From Candidatus Baltobacteraceae bacterium (GTDB taxonomy: Bacteria > Vulcanimicrobiota > Vulcanimicrobiia > Vulcanimicrobiales > Vulcanimicrobiaceae): 64,000 nucleotides of DNA. The notes under the pieces are model-generated. The model saw only the letters and a list, made by a program, of their open reading frames with translations. It was not told the origin of the DNA and did no database searches. Location of the stretch: contig DATBTN010000057.1 in the NCBI GenBank assembly GCA_036559195.1, positions 62,001 to 126,000 of the forward strand, read 5' to 3'. The stretch's first letter is position 1. Each line of letters opens with the position of its first letter. Positions 15,263 to 22,637 of the stretch are shown here, one piece after another. The position numbers and the translations under genes are program-made.

Positions 15263-15482
15263 ACTCTACGGGTCGCGTACGTGTCCGTACACCGCGCTGA
15301 TGCGCGACGACCTGGAATGGAACGGCGAGCCGTTCGTCGAGTTCGACGTCGATGCGGACTCATCGGCGCGCGCGCGCATGCTCGATCTCGTCGACGATTC
15401 CGCCATGCTGCCGGTGCTCGTGCTCGACGGCAAGATCGAACGAATCGGGTGGCAGGGTCGCGGATGTTACGTGAAGCGATAG
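15252..15482 (+). CDS. Glutaredoxin-like protein, CPYT active site (Uxx-star-like)
   Basis: A 76-residue thioredoxin fold protein: LELYGSRTCPYTALMRDDLEWNG gives a redox CPYT site (Cys11), MLPVLVLDGK the cis-Pro loop, and the end reads IGWQGRGCYVKR with a second Cys. The CPYT start plus the GWQGRGC ending resemble the Uxx-star glutaredoxin-like family, whose members often carry selenocysteine at the first position; here it is Cys (TGT). It overlaps both the SIS gene and hypF, so a role in thiol handling during hydrogenase maturation is likely but unproven. Confidence 0.8.
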   Translation: MPLELYGSRTCPYTALMRDDLEWNGEPFVEFDVDADSSARARMLDLVDDSAMLPVLVLDGKIERIGWQGRGCYVKR

Positions 15483-17716
15483 TCGTCGGCCGTCGCCTCC
15501 AGATTCGAGGCGTCGTGCAAGGCGTAGGTTTTCGGCCCTTCGTCTACCGTCTGGCTCGCGAGTACGGTATCCGCGGCTGGGTCTGCAACGGCGAGCGCGG
15601 GGTCGAGATTCACGCCGAGGGCGAGCCGGGCGCGCTCGATGCGTTCGCGCGCGCGATCGAAACGAGACCGCCGCCGGCCGCACGCGTCGCGACGGTGCAA
15701 TCGGCGCCGGCAACGGTCGAAAACTTCGCCGGGTTCGAAATCCGTGCGAGCGAGAAACAAGACGTTCCGACGGTGCGCATCTCGCCCGACCTGCCGGTCT
15801 GCGCCGCATGTCTGCGCGAATTGTTCGACCCGGCCGACCGCCGCTTCGAGTATCCGTACATCAACTGTACCGATTGCGGACCCCGTTACAGCATCATTCT
15901 GGGCCTTCCGTACGACCGGCCGAACACGACGATGCGCGATTGGCCGATGTGCGAGGCGTGCGCCGCCGAGTATCACGATCCCGCGAACCGGCGCTTCCAC
16001 GCGCAGCCGGTCGCGTGCGCGCAATGCGGCCCGAACGTCGTGCTGGAGGCCGGTGGTTCCGCGCGGCATGGCGGCTCCGCGGCCATTCGCGAAGCTGCGG
16101 CGCTCCTGCGTGACGGCGCGATCGTGGCCGTCAAAGGGTTGGGCGGCTATCATCTGGCGTGCGACGCGCGAAACTCGCGCGCGGTGACGGCGCTGCGCGA
16201 GCGCAAGTATCGCAAGGAACGCCCGTTCGCCGTGATGGCGCGCGACCCGGATGTCGCGTGCGAGTACGTGACGCTGGATGCCGAGTCGATGCGTCTGCTC
16301 GCCTCGATTCGGCGGCCGATCGTGCTGGCCGAGTCGCGCGTCGATCTCGACGGCGTAGCGCCCGATAATCGCGAGCTCGGCATCATGCTTCCGTACACGC
16401 CGCTGCAGCATTTGCTCTATGCGTTCGGTGCGCCGGAACTGCTCGTGATGACGAGCGCGAACCGCTCGAACGAACCGATCGCCTACACCGATGCGGATGC
16501 GTTCGAGCGTTTGGGCGGTATCGCGGACGCTTTCCTGATCGGCGAACGCGAGATCGCGCGGCGAATCGACGATTCGGTGGCGCGCGCGACGAAGCGAGGC
16601 CCCGTAGTCGTGCGGCACTCGCGCGGGTTCGCGCCCGAATCGGTCGCCACGCTTCCGGTTACGGAGCCGATCCTCGCGGTCGGAGCCGACCTCAAGAATG
16701 CGATTACGCTCGTCGTATCGGGGGAAGCATTTTCGAGTCAGCACATCGGCGACCTCGACCACTTTGCCGCCTTCGAAGCGTTCCGTGCGACGATCGCCGA
16801 TCTGTGCGCGATGTACGAAGTCCGGATGGAAGATCTGCTGGTGGTACACGACGCACATCCGGAATATGCCTCGACGCTGTACGCGCGCTCGCTGCCGGGG
16901 AGGCACCTGGCGGTGCAGCATCATCGCGCGCACGTAGCGAGCGTGCTCGCGGAACGCGGATGCTGGGACGAACGGGTTATCGGCGTAGCCTTCGACGGCA
17001 CCGGGTACGGCGACGATGGAAGTATCTGGGGCGGCGAAATCTTTGAAGGCAGCGTACGCGCCGGATTTCGGCGCGCCGCGCATTTGCGCACGGCACTCCT
17101 CCCGGGCGGTGACGCCGCGGCGCGCTTTCCGGTGCAGGCGGCGGCGGGCTTCCTCGAGCAGATCGACGGATTGCCCGATCTCACCGCGCCGCCGTTCGTT
17201 TTTCCCGCCGCGCGGTATCGCGGCGCGCTCGAGCTCGCGCGCAAACGGATCCGCACGTTTCCAACGACATCGGTGGGGCGCTTGTTCGATACGGTCGCGG
17301 CGCTGCTGGGCTTTACGCGCGAAACGACGTTCGAAGGACAGGCGGCGATGTGGGTCGAGCACCTCGCTCGCGCAAGCGCCCCGGCTGCGCCCTATGCGTT
17401 TCCGGTGTGCGAGAGTGAGCTGGACTTTCGTCCGACGCTCGCGGCGATCGTTGCCGATCGTCTGCGCGGGCGCGGCGCGAACGAGATCGCGGCCGCGTTT
17501 CACGCGGGGCTTGCCGATGCGATCTGCGAGGCGTGCGCCGCGTTTGAGCCGCACCGGATCGTCGCATCGGGCGGCGTCTTCCAAAATACGTTATTGCTCG
17601 AGCTGCTCGACGCGCGACTCGGCGACCGGCTGTGGACCAACGCCGTCGTTCCGGCCAACGACGGCGGCATCAGCCTCGGTCAAGCCGCAATCGCCGCTTT
17701 AACGGCCGGCGTCTAA
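15464..17716 (+). CDS. hypF: Carbamoyltransferase HypF
   Basis: HypF converts carbamoyl phosphate and ATP to a carbamoyl group loaded on the HypE Cys, the first step to the CN ligands. The ATG at 15464 starts a 750-residue protein of normal length; the longer frame upstream is shadow of the glutaredoxin-like gene. Domains in order: acylphosphatase (QIRGVVQGVGFRPFVYRLA), two zinc fingers (CAACLRELFD...CTDCGP and CEACAAEYHD...CAQCGP), YrdC-like, and the Kae1-like C-terminal half (QHHRAHVASVLAERG, FDGTGYGDDGSIWGGE, ASGGVFQN). Last gene of the operon; its stop overlaps the convergent phosphatase gene by 4 nt, so no terminator separates them. Confidence 0.97.
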   Translation: MLREAIVVGRRLQIRGVVQGVGFRPFVYRLAREYGIRGWVCNGERGVEIHAEGEPGALDAFARAIETRPPPAARVATVQSAPATVENFAGFEIRASEKQDVPTVRISPDLPVCAACLRELFDPADRRFEYPYINCTDCGPRYSIILGLPYDRPNTTMRDWPMCEACAAEYHDPANRRFHAQPVACAQCGPNVVLEAGGSARHGGSAAIREAAALLRDGAIVAVKGLGGYHLACDARNSRAVTALRERKYRKERPFAVMARDPDVACEYVTLDAESMRLLASIRRPIVLAESRVDLDGVAPDNRELGIMLPYTPLQHLLYAFGAPELLVMTSANRSNEPIAYTDADAFERLGGIADAFLIGEREIARRIDDSVARATKRGPVVVRHSRGFAPESVATLPVTEPILAVGADLKNAITLVVSGEAFSSQHIGDLDHFAAFEAFRATIADLCAMYEVRMEDLLVVHDAHPEYASTLYARSLPGRHLAVQHHRAHVASVLAERGCWDERVIGVAFDGTGYGDDGSIWGGEIFEGSVRAGFRRAAHLRTALLPGGDAAARFPVQAAAGFLEQIDGLPDLTAPPFVFPAARYRGALELARKRIRTFPTTSVGRLFDTVAALLGFTRETTFEGQAAMWVEHLARASAPAAPYAFPVCESELDFRPTLAAIVADRLRGRGANEIAAAFHAGLADAICEACAAFEPHRIVASGGVFQNTLLLELLDARLGDRLWTNAVVPANDGGISLGQAAIAALTAGV

Positions 17717-19014
17717 GTCGGAACCCGCAGAACGAGGATGGCGATGTCATCGCTCGCTTCACCTTGCGAGAACTGCAGGGCGGTTTCTTCGATCTCCCGC
17801 GCGAGTTCGGCCGCATCACACGATTCGTCGGACGATGCGATCAGGCCCAGCAGCGCATCTTCGCCGAAGAACAGTTTGCCGTTGCGCGCCTCGTTCACGC
17901 CGTCGGTATACGCGACGAGCGCGTCGCCCCGCTCGAGCCGCAGGTCGACCGACTCGATGCTGAAGTTCGGCAGAATCCCCACGAGCGGACCGCCGGCCGC
18001 AACGCGTACCGCGTCACCTCCGGCTTTTCGAAGGATTGCCGGCACGTGTCCAGCGCACGCGATCCGCACGTAGCAGGTTCCGTCGCGCTGGGGAGCGAGC
18101 GTGCCGTAGAGGGCGGTCAAGAACATGTCGGGCGCCGGGCTGCGTGCGATCATCGTTTCGTTGAGCCACGATAAAACGTCGGCGGGGTCGGCGCCCTTGA
18201 TCGCGGCCGCTCCGACGGTATGGCGGGCGAGCGTGGCGATCTTGGCGGCTTCGACGCCTTTCCCGCATACGTCGCCGACGAGGAACGCCCACCGGCCGGG
18301 GCCGGTTGCAAACACATCGTAAAAGTCACCGGCGAGTTCGACGCCGTGGCCGGCTGGGTGAAAGCGCGCGGCGATATCGAGCCCGGAAATCGTCGGCAGC
18401 ATCGGCGGCATCAAGCTCTCTCGGAGTGTTTGGGCGAACGCTTCGGCCTGGGTGCGGGCTACTCGCTCGTTCGCTACCGCACCGCGTAGCGCGATCTCGC
18501 GCGCGGCTGCGTCGGCGAGCGTTCGAACCACCTCGATGTCGCGCGACGTCCACTCGCGCGGAACGACGTCGACGATACAGAACGATCCGAGCACTTCGCC
18601 GCCCGGTGCGACGAGCGGAAAGCCGAGCCACGCGCGCACGCCCATCGAAACCACCGAAGGGTTCGCGCGCGTTCGTTCATCGATCGCCGCGTCGGCGACG
18701 ATCAATTCGCGGCGCGACCGCACGACGTACTGGCAGAATGACTCCTCGACCGTGTTCTGGTGCGGCATATCCAGCGGGATGCCGAAGCAGCTTTTCCAGA
18801 ACGAACGCGCGTCGTCAACGACCGTCGCGAAGGCAAACGGAGCGTTCAAAAGCGTCGCCGCCAGCCGCGTCAAGTCGTCGAAAGGCGCTTCGGGCTCCGT
18901 GTCGAGCAGTCCCGAAGCTAGCACCGCCGTCAAACGCGCCGGGTCGTAGATCGGATCGACCGGGAGCGCTTCGCTGACCGTTTTTACCATCTGCGCCTGA
19001 CAATACGGATCCAA
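17713..19014 (-). CDS. GAF domain-PP2C (SpoIIE/RsbU-type) serine phosphatase
   Basis: A 433-residue cytoplasmic signalling protein: a GAF-type sensor domain (~30-175; FCQYVVRSRRELIVADA, WLGFPLVAPGGEVLGSFCIVD), a linker coiled region, and a PPM/SpoIIE phosphatase domain (~205-433) with the metal-binding Asp residues in ELAGDFYDVF and LVGDVCGKG, then YTDGVNEARN and ASDDIAILVLR. Such enzymes dephosphorylate STAS anti-anti-sigma factors in partner-switching stress control; a STAS protein is encoded at 26.7 kb. No signal peptide or membrane segment. It lies 10 nt downstream of the SARP regulator on the same strand. Confidence 0.88.
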   Translation of the reverse strand: MDPYCQAQMVKTVSEALPVDPIYDPARLTAVLASGLLDTEPEAPFDDLTRLAATLLNAPFAFATVVDDARSFWKSCFGIPLDMPHQNTVEESFCQYVVRSRRELIVADAAIDERTRANPSVVSMGVRAWLGFPLVAPGGEVLGSFCIVDVVPREWTSRDIEVVRTLADAAAREIALRGAVANERVARTQAEAFAQTLRESLMPPMLPTISGLDIAARFHPAGHGVELAGDFYDVFATGPGRWAFLVGDVCGKGVEAAKIATLARHTVGAAAIKGADPADVLSWLNETMIARSPAPDMFLTALYGTLAPQRDGTCYVRIACAGHVPAILRKAGGDAVRVAAGGPLVGILPNFSIESVDLRLERGDALVAYTDGVNEARNGKLFFGEDALLGLIASSDESCDAAELAREIEETALQFSQGEASDDIAILVLRVPT

Positions 19015-19023
19015 CCCGCAAAG

Positions 19024-21900
19024 TCATGCCCGCGGCGGCGCCCGCTTTTTGCGGGCTGCCTGCGACCGAATGCGGTCTGAAAAATCGTGAACGGCCGCCG
19101 AGCACAGCGCATCCATCGGGGCCTCGCGCAGCCACTGCACCCCGGTTTCGATCTCGCGGCTCAAGCGTGCCGTTCCGAGCGTCCCGGTAATGGCCCGTAC
19201 GGTTGCGTCGTGCGAGCGCTGCCACTGGGGGAGGAGAGCCTGGGCCGTGCGCTTGCGCAGGGCTTGTTCGGCTCCTAGAAACCGGGCGGCGAGTTCGGCG
19301 CTGCCCGCGTGCTGCAGGCACCAGGCAAACCCTTCAAAGCAGCCAGCGACGATACGCTCGTTGTGCTGCTCCAATCCGCGTTCCGCGCACTGCGCGAAAA
19401 GTTCGAAGGCGGCCTCCGGATCCTCGTCGTAACGCGCGATCGCGAGATTGAGCCGCCAGAACGTTCCTTGGAACGTTTCACCCGCACGCTCGGAAAGGTC
19501 GACGCTATCCTGGAGCGCCTCGATGCTCGCCCGGCGATCGCCGCAAACGGCCGCATACACGCCGTAGCCGCCGCGGGCGTAGGCCCGCAGCCAAAGATCG
19601 TCGGCGAAGCTTTCGGTCTCGGCGCTCGCGCTCTCGAGGTAGCGCGCGGCGGCCGCCCGATCGTTGCAAAAGAGCGCCGCAATCCCGGCGTGGATCCGTG
19701 TGATGACCGCGTCGCGCTCTTCGCCGATACGAGCGTACATCGTAAGGGCGCGCTCGAGGGCCTCGCCGGCCTCGACCACCGCGCCCTGCTGCAACGTGCA
19801 CAGACCGTAGGTACTTAAGGCGCGCGCGCCGGCGCGCGACGCCTCGGCCGGCGCCGCTCGCAGGATCTGCTCGCAATACGCCGATCCCTCGGCGAGCAGT
19901 CCGCGAAACCAATAGTACCAGCGCAGCGCGCCGAGCAATCGAAGGCGCCATTCGCGCACCTCCGAATCTTCGGTGCTCCATTCGAGGGCCGCGCGCAGGT
20001 TGTCGTTCTCCTGACTTAAGAGCGCCATCGCATGCGATTGACGATTCGTCGTCAGTTCCGATTCCAAACGTTCGGCAAGCAGCGCGAAGTATTCCAAATG
20101 TCGTCGCTGCGCGATGCGCTCTTCGTTCAAGTCGGCGAGTTTTTCGAGCAGATACTCCCGAATCGATTCGAGTAGACCGTAGCGGTTGTCATCGGCTCGC
20201 GGCACGGTGGTCACGAACGACTTGTCGACCAATCGTTCGAAAACGGCGAGCGCCTGCGTCGCATCGGCGTTCTCGGCACTGACCGAGATGGCGGCCTCGA
20301 GCGAAAAATGCCCGCGAAAAACGGCTAGCGACCGAAGCATGCGCGCTTCGTCCTCGACGAGCCGCTCGTAGCTCCAATCGATCGTTCCGCGCAGCGTTCT
20401 CTGATGCGGAACGGCGACCGGCGACGTACTTTTGAGCAACGCGAAGCGATCGTCCAGGTGTTCGAGAATCTGCCCCGGGCTGAGCGCGCGAGCGTGCGAG
20501 GCGGCGAGTTCGATCGCGAGCGGGATGCCGTCGAGTCTGCGCGTGATATCGCCGATGAGCGAAGCGTTCTGCTCCGTGAGCCGAAACTGCGGGTAGACGG
20601 CCGCTACTCGCTGGCAGAGCAACCGGACCGCGTCGTATTCGATAAGCTGCGGGCCGCCCGTTTCTTCTGGTTCCGGGACGCGCAGCGGGCGAACCTCGTA
20701 CACGACGCCGCCGGGAACGCCGAGCGATTCGCGGCTCGTCGCGAGGATCGTAACCTCACCCGCGGTCGTCAGCACGCGTTCGGCAAACTCCGAGCATGGA
20801 GCGATCATGCGCTCGCAATTATCCAGCACCAAGAGCACGTGTGCGTCGGCGAGTTCTTCGGCGATTCGCGCGTGGAGGTCGCGGTTCTCTACGTCGGCCA
20901 GACCCAGCGCGCTCGCAACCGTCGGAAGAAAGAACGCCTCCTGCGTGACGGGCGCGATCTCGATGAGGCGCACCCCGTCGCGATAGCGCTCGAGGCTGCG
21001 GCGCGCGAATTCGAATCCCAAGCGCGTCTTTCCAACGCCGGCCGGCCCGACCAGCGTGACGAGCCGCGCGGTTTCAAAGAGCGCGCCGATCTCTTCGAGT
21101 TCGGCGACTCGTCCCACGAACGTACTGATCGATGGAGGGATCGAGTGCGATCTCGTTTTTCGAACGTGTGAGACGTGTGGCACCGCACCCGCCCGCACGC
21201 GAACCATCGAGAGTACCGCCGCAGTCTCCGGCATCGGCTCCACGCCGATCTCGCGCTGCAGCGTTTCAGCAAACGTGCGATATTCTCGGACGGCGCCCGC
21301 GCGGTCGCCGCTCGCCGAGCGCAGTTCGATGAGGCCGCGAACGAAGTCCTCGCGCCACGGATCGCAGCGCAACGCCGTTTTCGCATACTCGATGGCGCGC
21401 GCGTAATCGCCGCTCGCGCGAGCGTTTTCTACGAGCGCACCGAGCGATTGGAGATGAAGTCCGCGCAGACGCTCGCGGCGATCGTTCAACCACTCTCCCT
21501 CGGTGGTCGCCATGAGGTCTCCCGCGTACAACGGCACCGCACTTGCCGCGTTGCCCTCGGCGACGTACCGCTCGTATTCGCGAACGTCGAACCAATACGG
21601 GGCATCGCGGTTCCACGAAATCGATCGCCGCTCGCTGATCAGCCACTCGGCTTCGGTGCGCGGCAGCGCGCGCTGCAAGAGATACACGGTTCGGCGCAGG
21701 TTGGCGCGCGCGTCCTCTTCGGGGTCGTCGGGCCAAAGCGCGAACGCGACCTCGTCACGAGGGATCGCCGCATTGCCGGCGAGCAGCAAAAAGGCGACGA
21801 CCGCGAGTCCGTTGGGCGGCAGCCGAAGCTCCGCCGGCGGCGAGCCGCTCGCGATCGAGCCCGCCCCGAAAAGGCGTATGGCCAGCCCCGGCAATTGCAT
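19024..21900 (-). CDS. SARP/AfsR-like regulator: BTAD, NB-ARC ATPase and TPR domains
   Basis: A 958-residue STAND-type transcription regulator. N-terminal OmpR/SARP winged helix (residues ~5-100, IRLFGAGSIASGSPPAELRLPP...LRRTVYLLQRALP), bacterial transcriptional activation domain (~105-240), NB-ARC ATPase with Walker A GPAGVGKT at 285-292 and Walker B VLLVLDNCE near 350, then a long TPR-like helical array to the C-terminus (RALSTYGLCTLQQGAVVEAGEAL). Such proteins act as ATP-dependent switches, often for secondary metabolite genes. It is transcribed divergently from the YcaO peptide locus across a 151-bp gap and is the obvious candidate regulator for it; that link is inference. Confidence 0.9.
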   Translation of the reverse strand: MQLPGLAIRLFGAGSIASGSPPAELRLPPNGLAVVAFLLLAGNAAIPRDEVAFALWPDDPEEDARANLRRTVYLLQRALPRTEAEWLISERRSISWNRDAPYWFDVREYERYVAEGNAASAVPLYAGDLMATTEGEWLNDRRERLRGLHLQSLGALVENARASGDYARAIEYAKTALRCDPWREDFVRGLIELRSASGDRAGAVREYRTFAETLQREIGVEPMPETAAVLSMVRVRAGAVPHVSHVRKTRSHSIPPSISTFVGRVAELEEIGALFETARLVTLVGPAGVGKTRLGFEFARRSLERYRDGVRLIEIAPVTQEAFFLPTVASALGLADVENRDLHARIAEELADAHVLLVLDNCERMIAPCSEFAERVLTTAGEVTILATSRESLGVPGGVVYEVRPLRVPEPEETGGPQLIEYDAVRLLCQRVAAVYPQFRLTEQNASLIGDITRRLDGIPLAIELAASHARALSPGQILEHLDDRFALLKSTSPVAVPHQRTLRGTIDWSYERLVEDEARMLRSLAVFRGHFSLEAAISVSAENADATQALAVFERLVDKSFVTTVPRADDNRYGLLESIREYLLEKLADLNEERIAQRRHLEYFALLAERLESELTTNRQSHAMALLSQENDNLRAALEWSTEDSEVREWRLRLLGALRWYYWFRGLLAEGSAYCEQILRAAPAEASRAGARALSTYGLCTLQQGAVVEAGEALERALTMYARIGEERDAVITRIHAGIAALFCNDRAAAARYLESASAETESFADDLWLRAYARGGYGVYAAVCGDRRASIEALQDSVDLSERAGETFQGTFWRLNLAIARYDEDPEAAFELFAQCAERGLEQHNERIVAGCFEGFAWCLQHAGSAELAARFLGAEQALRKRTAQALLPQWQRSHDATVRAITGTLGTARLSREIETGVQWLREAPMDALCSAAVHDFSDRIRSQAARKKRAPPRA

Positions 21901-22051
21901 GCGCTGCTCCTCGACCTCACGATACGCTAGCCCTCGGAGCCGGTCAACCCGAATCGAAATCGGATTGAATTCGGACGGTAACGCGACGGGCCAAGGACGC
22001 CGCGTTTGCTACGCTAGCTCCATCGAACACCAATCGTTGTAGGAGATCACC

Positions 22052-22186
22052 GTGGAACTGAAGTTGAATCGCAAAGAGCAGACCAGCGAACGGATCGCAC
22101 AGCCGGACGACCTTCGCACGCATCTCGTTCATCGGGCCGGCGCCGCTGGATCGGGACTCTTTCCGGGATGGGGCCCGAAGCTTTGA
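22052..22186 (+). CDS. Candidate RiPP precursor peptide (44 residues)
   Basis: A GTG at 22052 preceded by AGGAG with 6-nt spacing, the best ribosome site in this part of the window, opens a 44-codon frame ending TGA at 22184-22186. The peptide has a charged, leader-like N-terminal half (MELKLNRKEQTSERIAQPDD) and a Gly/Pro/aromatic C-terminal half (AGAAGSGLFPGWGPKL). It is followed by a 9-bp hairpin, an unknown 105-residue protein and a YcaO enzyme. Size, charge split, strong translation signal and neighbours fit a modified-peptide precursor. The putative core has one Ser, no Cys and no Thr, so azoline formation is limited to Ser33; backbone thioamide or amidine chemistry is the alternative. 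The frame could still be a fortuitous ORF. Confidence 0.6.
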   Translation: MELKLNRKEQTSERIAQPDDLRTHLVHRAGAAGSGLFPGWGPKL

Positions 22187-22198
22187 TCGGAAGGACTT

Positions 22199-22234
22199 GC
22201 GGACGGGGTGGCATCGGACTTACGTCCCGTCCGC
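22199..22234 (+). terminator. Hairpin after the peptide gene (possible attenuator)
   Basis: GCGGACGGG (22199-22207) pairs perfectly with CCCGTCCGC (22226-22234) around an 18-nt loop, 13 nt after the peptide stop. It is followed by only TTTGG, so it is a weak intrinsic terminator at best. Partial termination or mRNA stabilisation here would give more precursor than enzyme transcript, as seen in many RiPP operons. Confidence 0.45.
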
Positions 22235-22319
22235 TTTGGTGCGATGATCCTCTTCCGTAGCGGCCGCATAGGAGTGCGCCGGGGCGGCGTCATAGGCGAG
22301 ATGACGGAGGGTTCTACGC

Positions 22320-22637
22320 ATGCCCTTAACATCGGATCAAGTGCGCGACTACGCGCAGAACTACGTCGGCGCGATGCTGCTCGATAAGCGCGTTCGCGAC
22401 GACGTCAACGCCGCCGGCGATCACGATGCGCCGGACTACCACAAGAAGCTCGCGACTGCGCTCGGGCGGCATCTGCAGCCAAAGGCCGCTTTTAGCGAGG
22501 ACGACGCCGCATCGATCTGCCGCTACGCGGGCGAACATCTGCAAGACTTCCGCCGGCATCTGGAGAGCGTCGCACCCGGTGCGGCGGAGTCGATCGGGCC
22601 GTACGTCGACGGGTTTCACGCTCAGACGCGGGAGTGA
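22320..22637 (+). CDS. Unknown 105-residue helical protein paired with YcaO
   Basis: The ATG at 22320 has GGAGGG 8 nt upstream. The product is mainly helical, acidic and soluble (VRDYAQNYVGAMLLDKRVRDDVNAAGDHDAPDYHKKLATALGRHL; DDAASICRYAGEHLQDFRRHLESV), with six His and one Cys, no signal peptide and no membrane segment. I do not recognise it. Its stop overlaps the YcaO start (GTGA), implying translational coupling and probably a physical partnership. It is too acidic and long to look like a second precursor; it may replace the E1-like/ocin-ThiF or TfuA partner that many YcaO enzymes need, neither of which is nearby. Confidence 0.7.
   Translation: MPLTSDQVRDYAQNYVGAMLLDKRVRDDVNAAGDHDAPDYHKKLATALGRHLQPKAAFSEDDAASICRYAGEHLQDFRRHLESVAPGAAESIGPYVDGFHAQTRE

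Noticed and set aside
15281-15463. Upstream extension of HypF to 811 residues
   Set aside because: The first 61 residues are an out-of-frame reading of the glutaredoxin-like gene; HypF homology begins after the ATG at 15464.
15467-17584. 705-codon frame antisense to hypF
   Set aside because: Arg-rich product with no domains; a GC-driven shadow of the strongly supported hypF.
21923-22018. TACGCTAGC direct repeats as a SARP operator
   Set aside because: SARP sites are direct repeats with ~11- or 22-nt spacing; these are 87 nt apart, so they may be chance or separate promoter elements.
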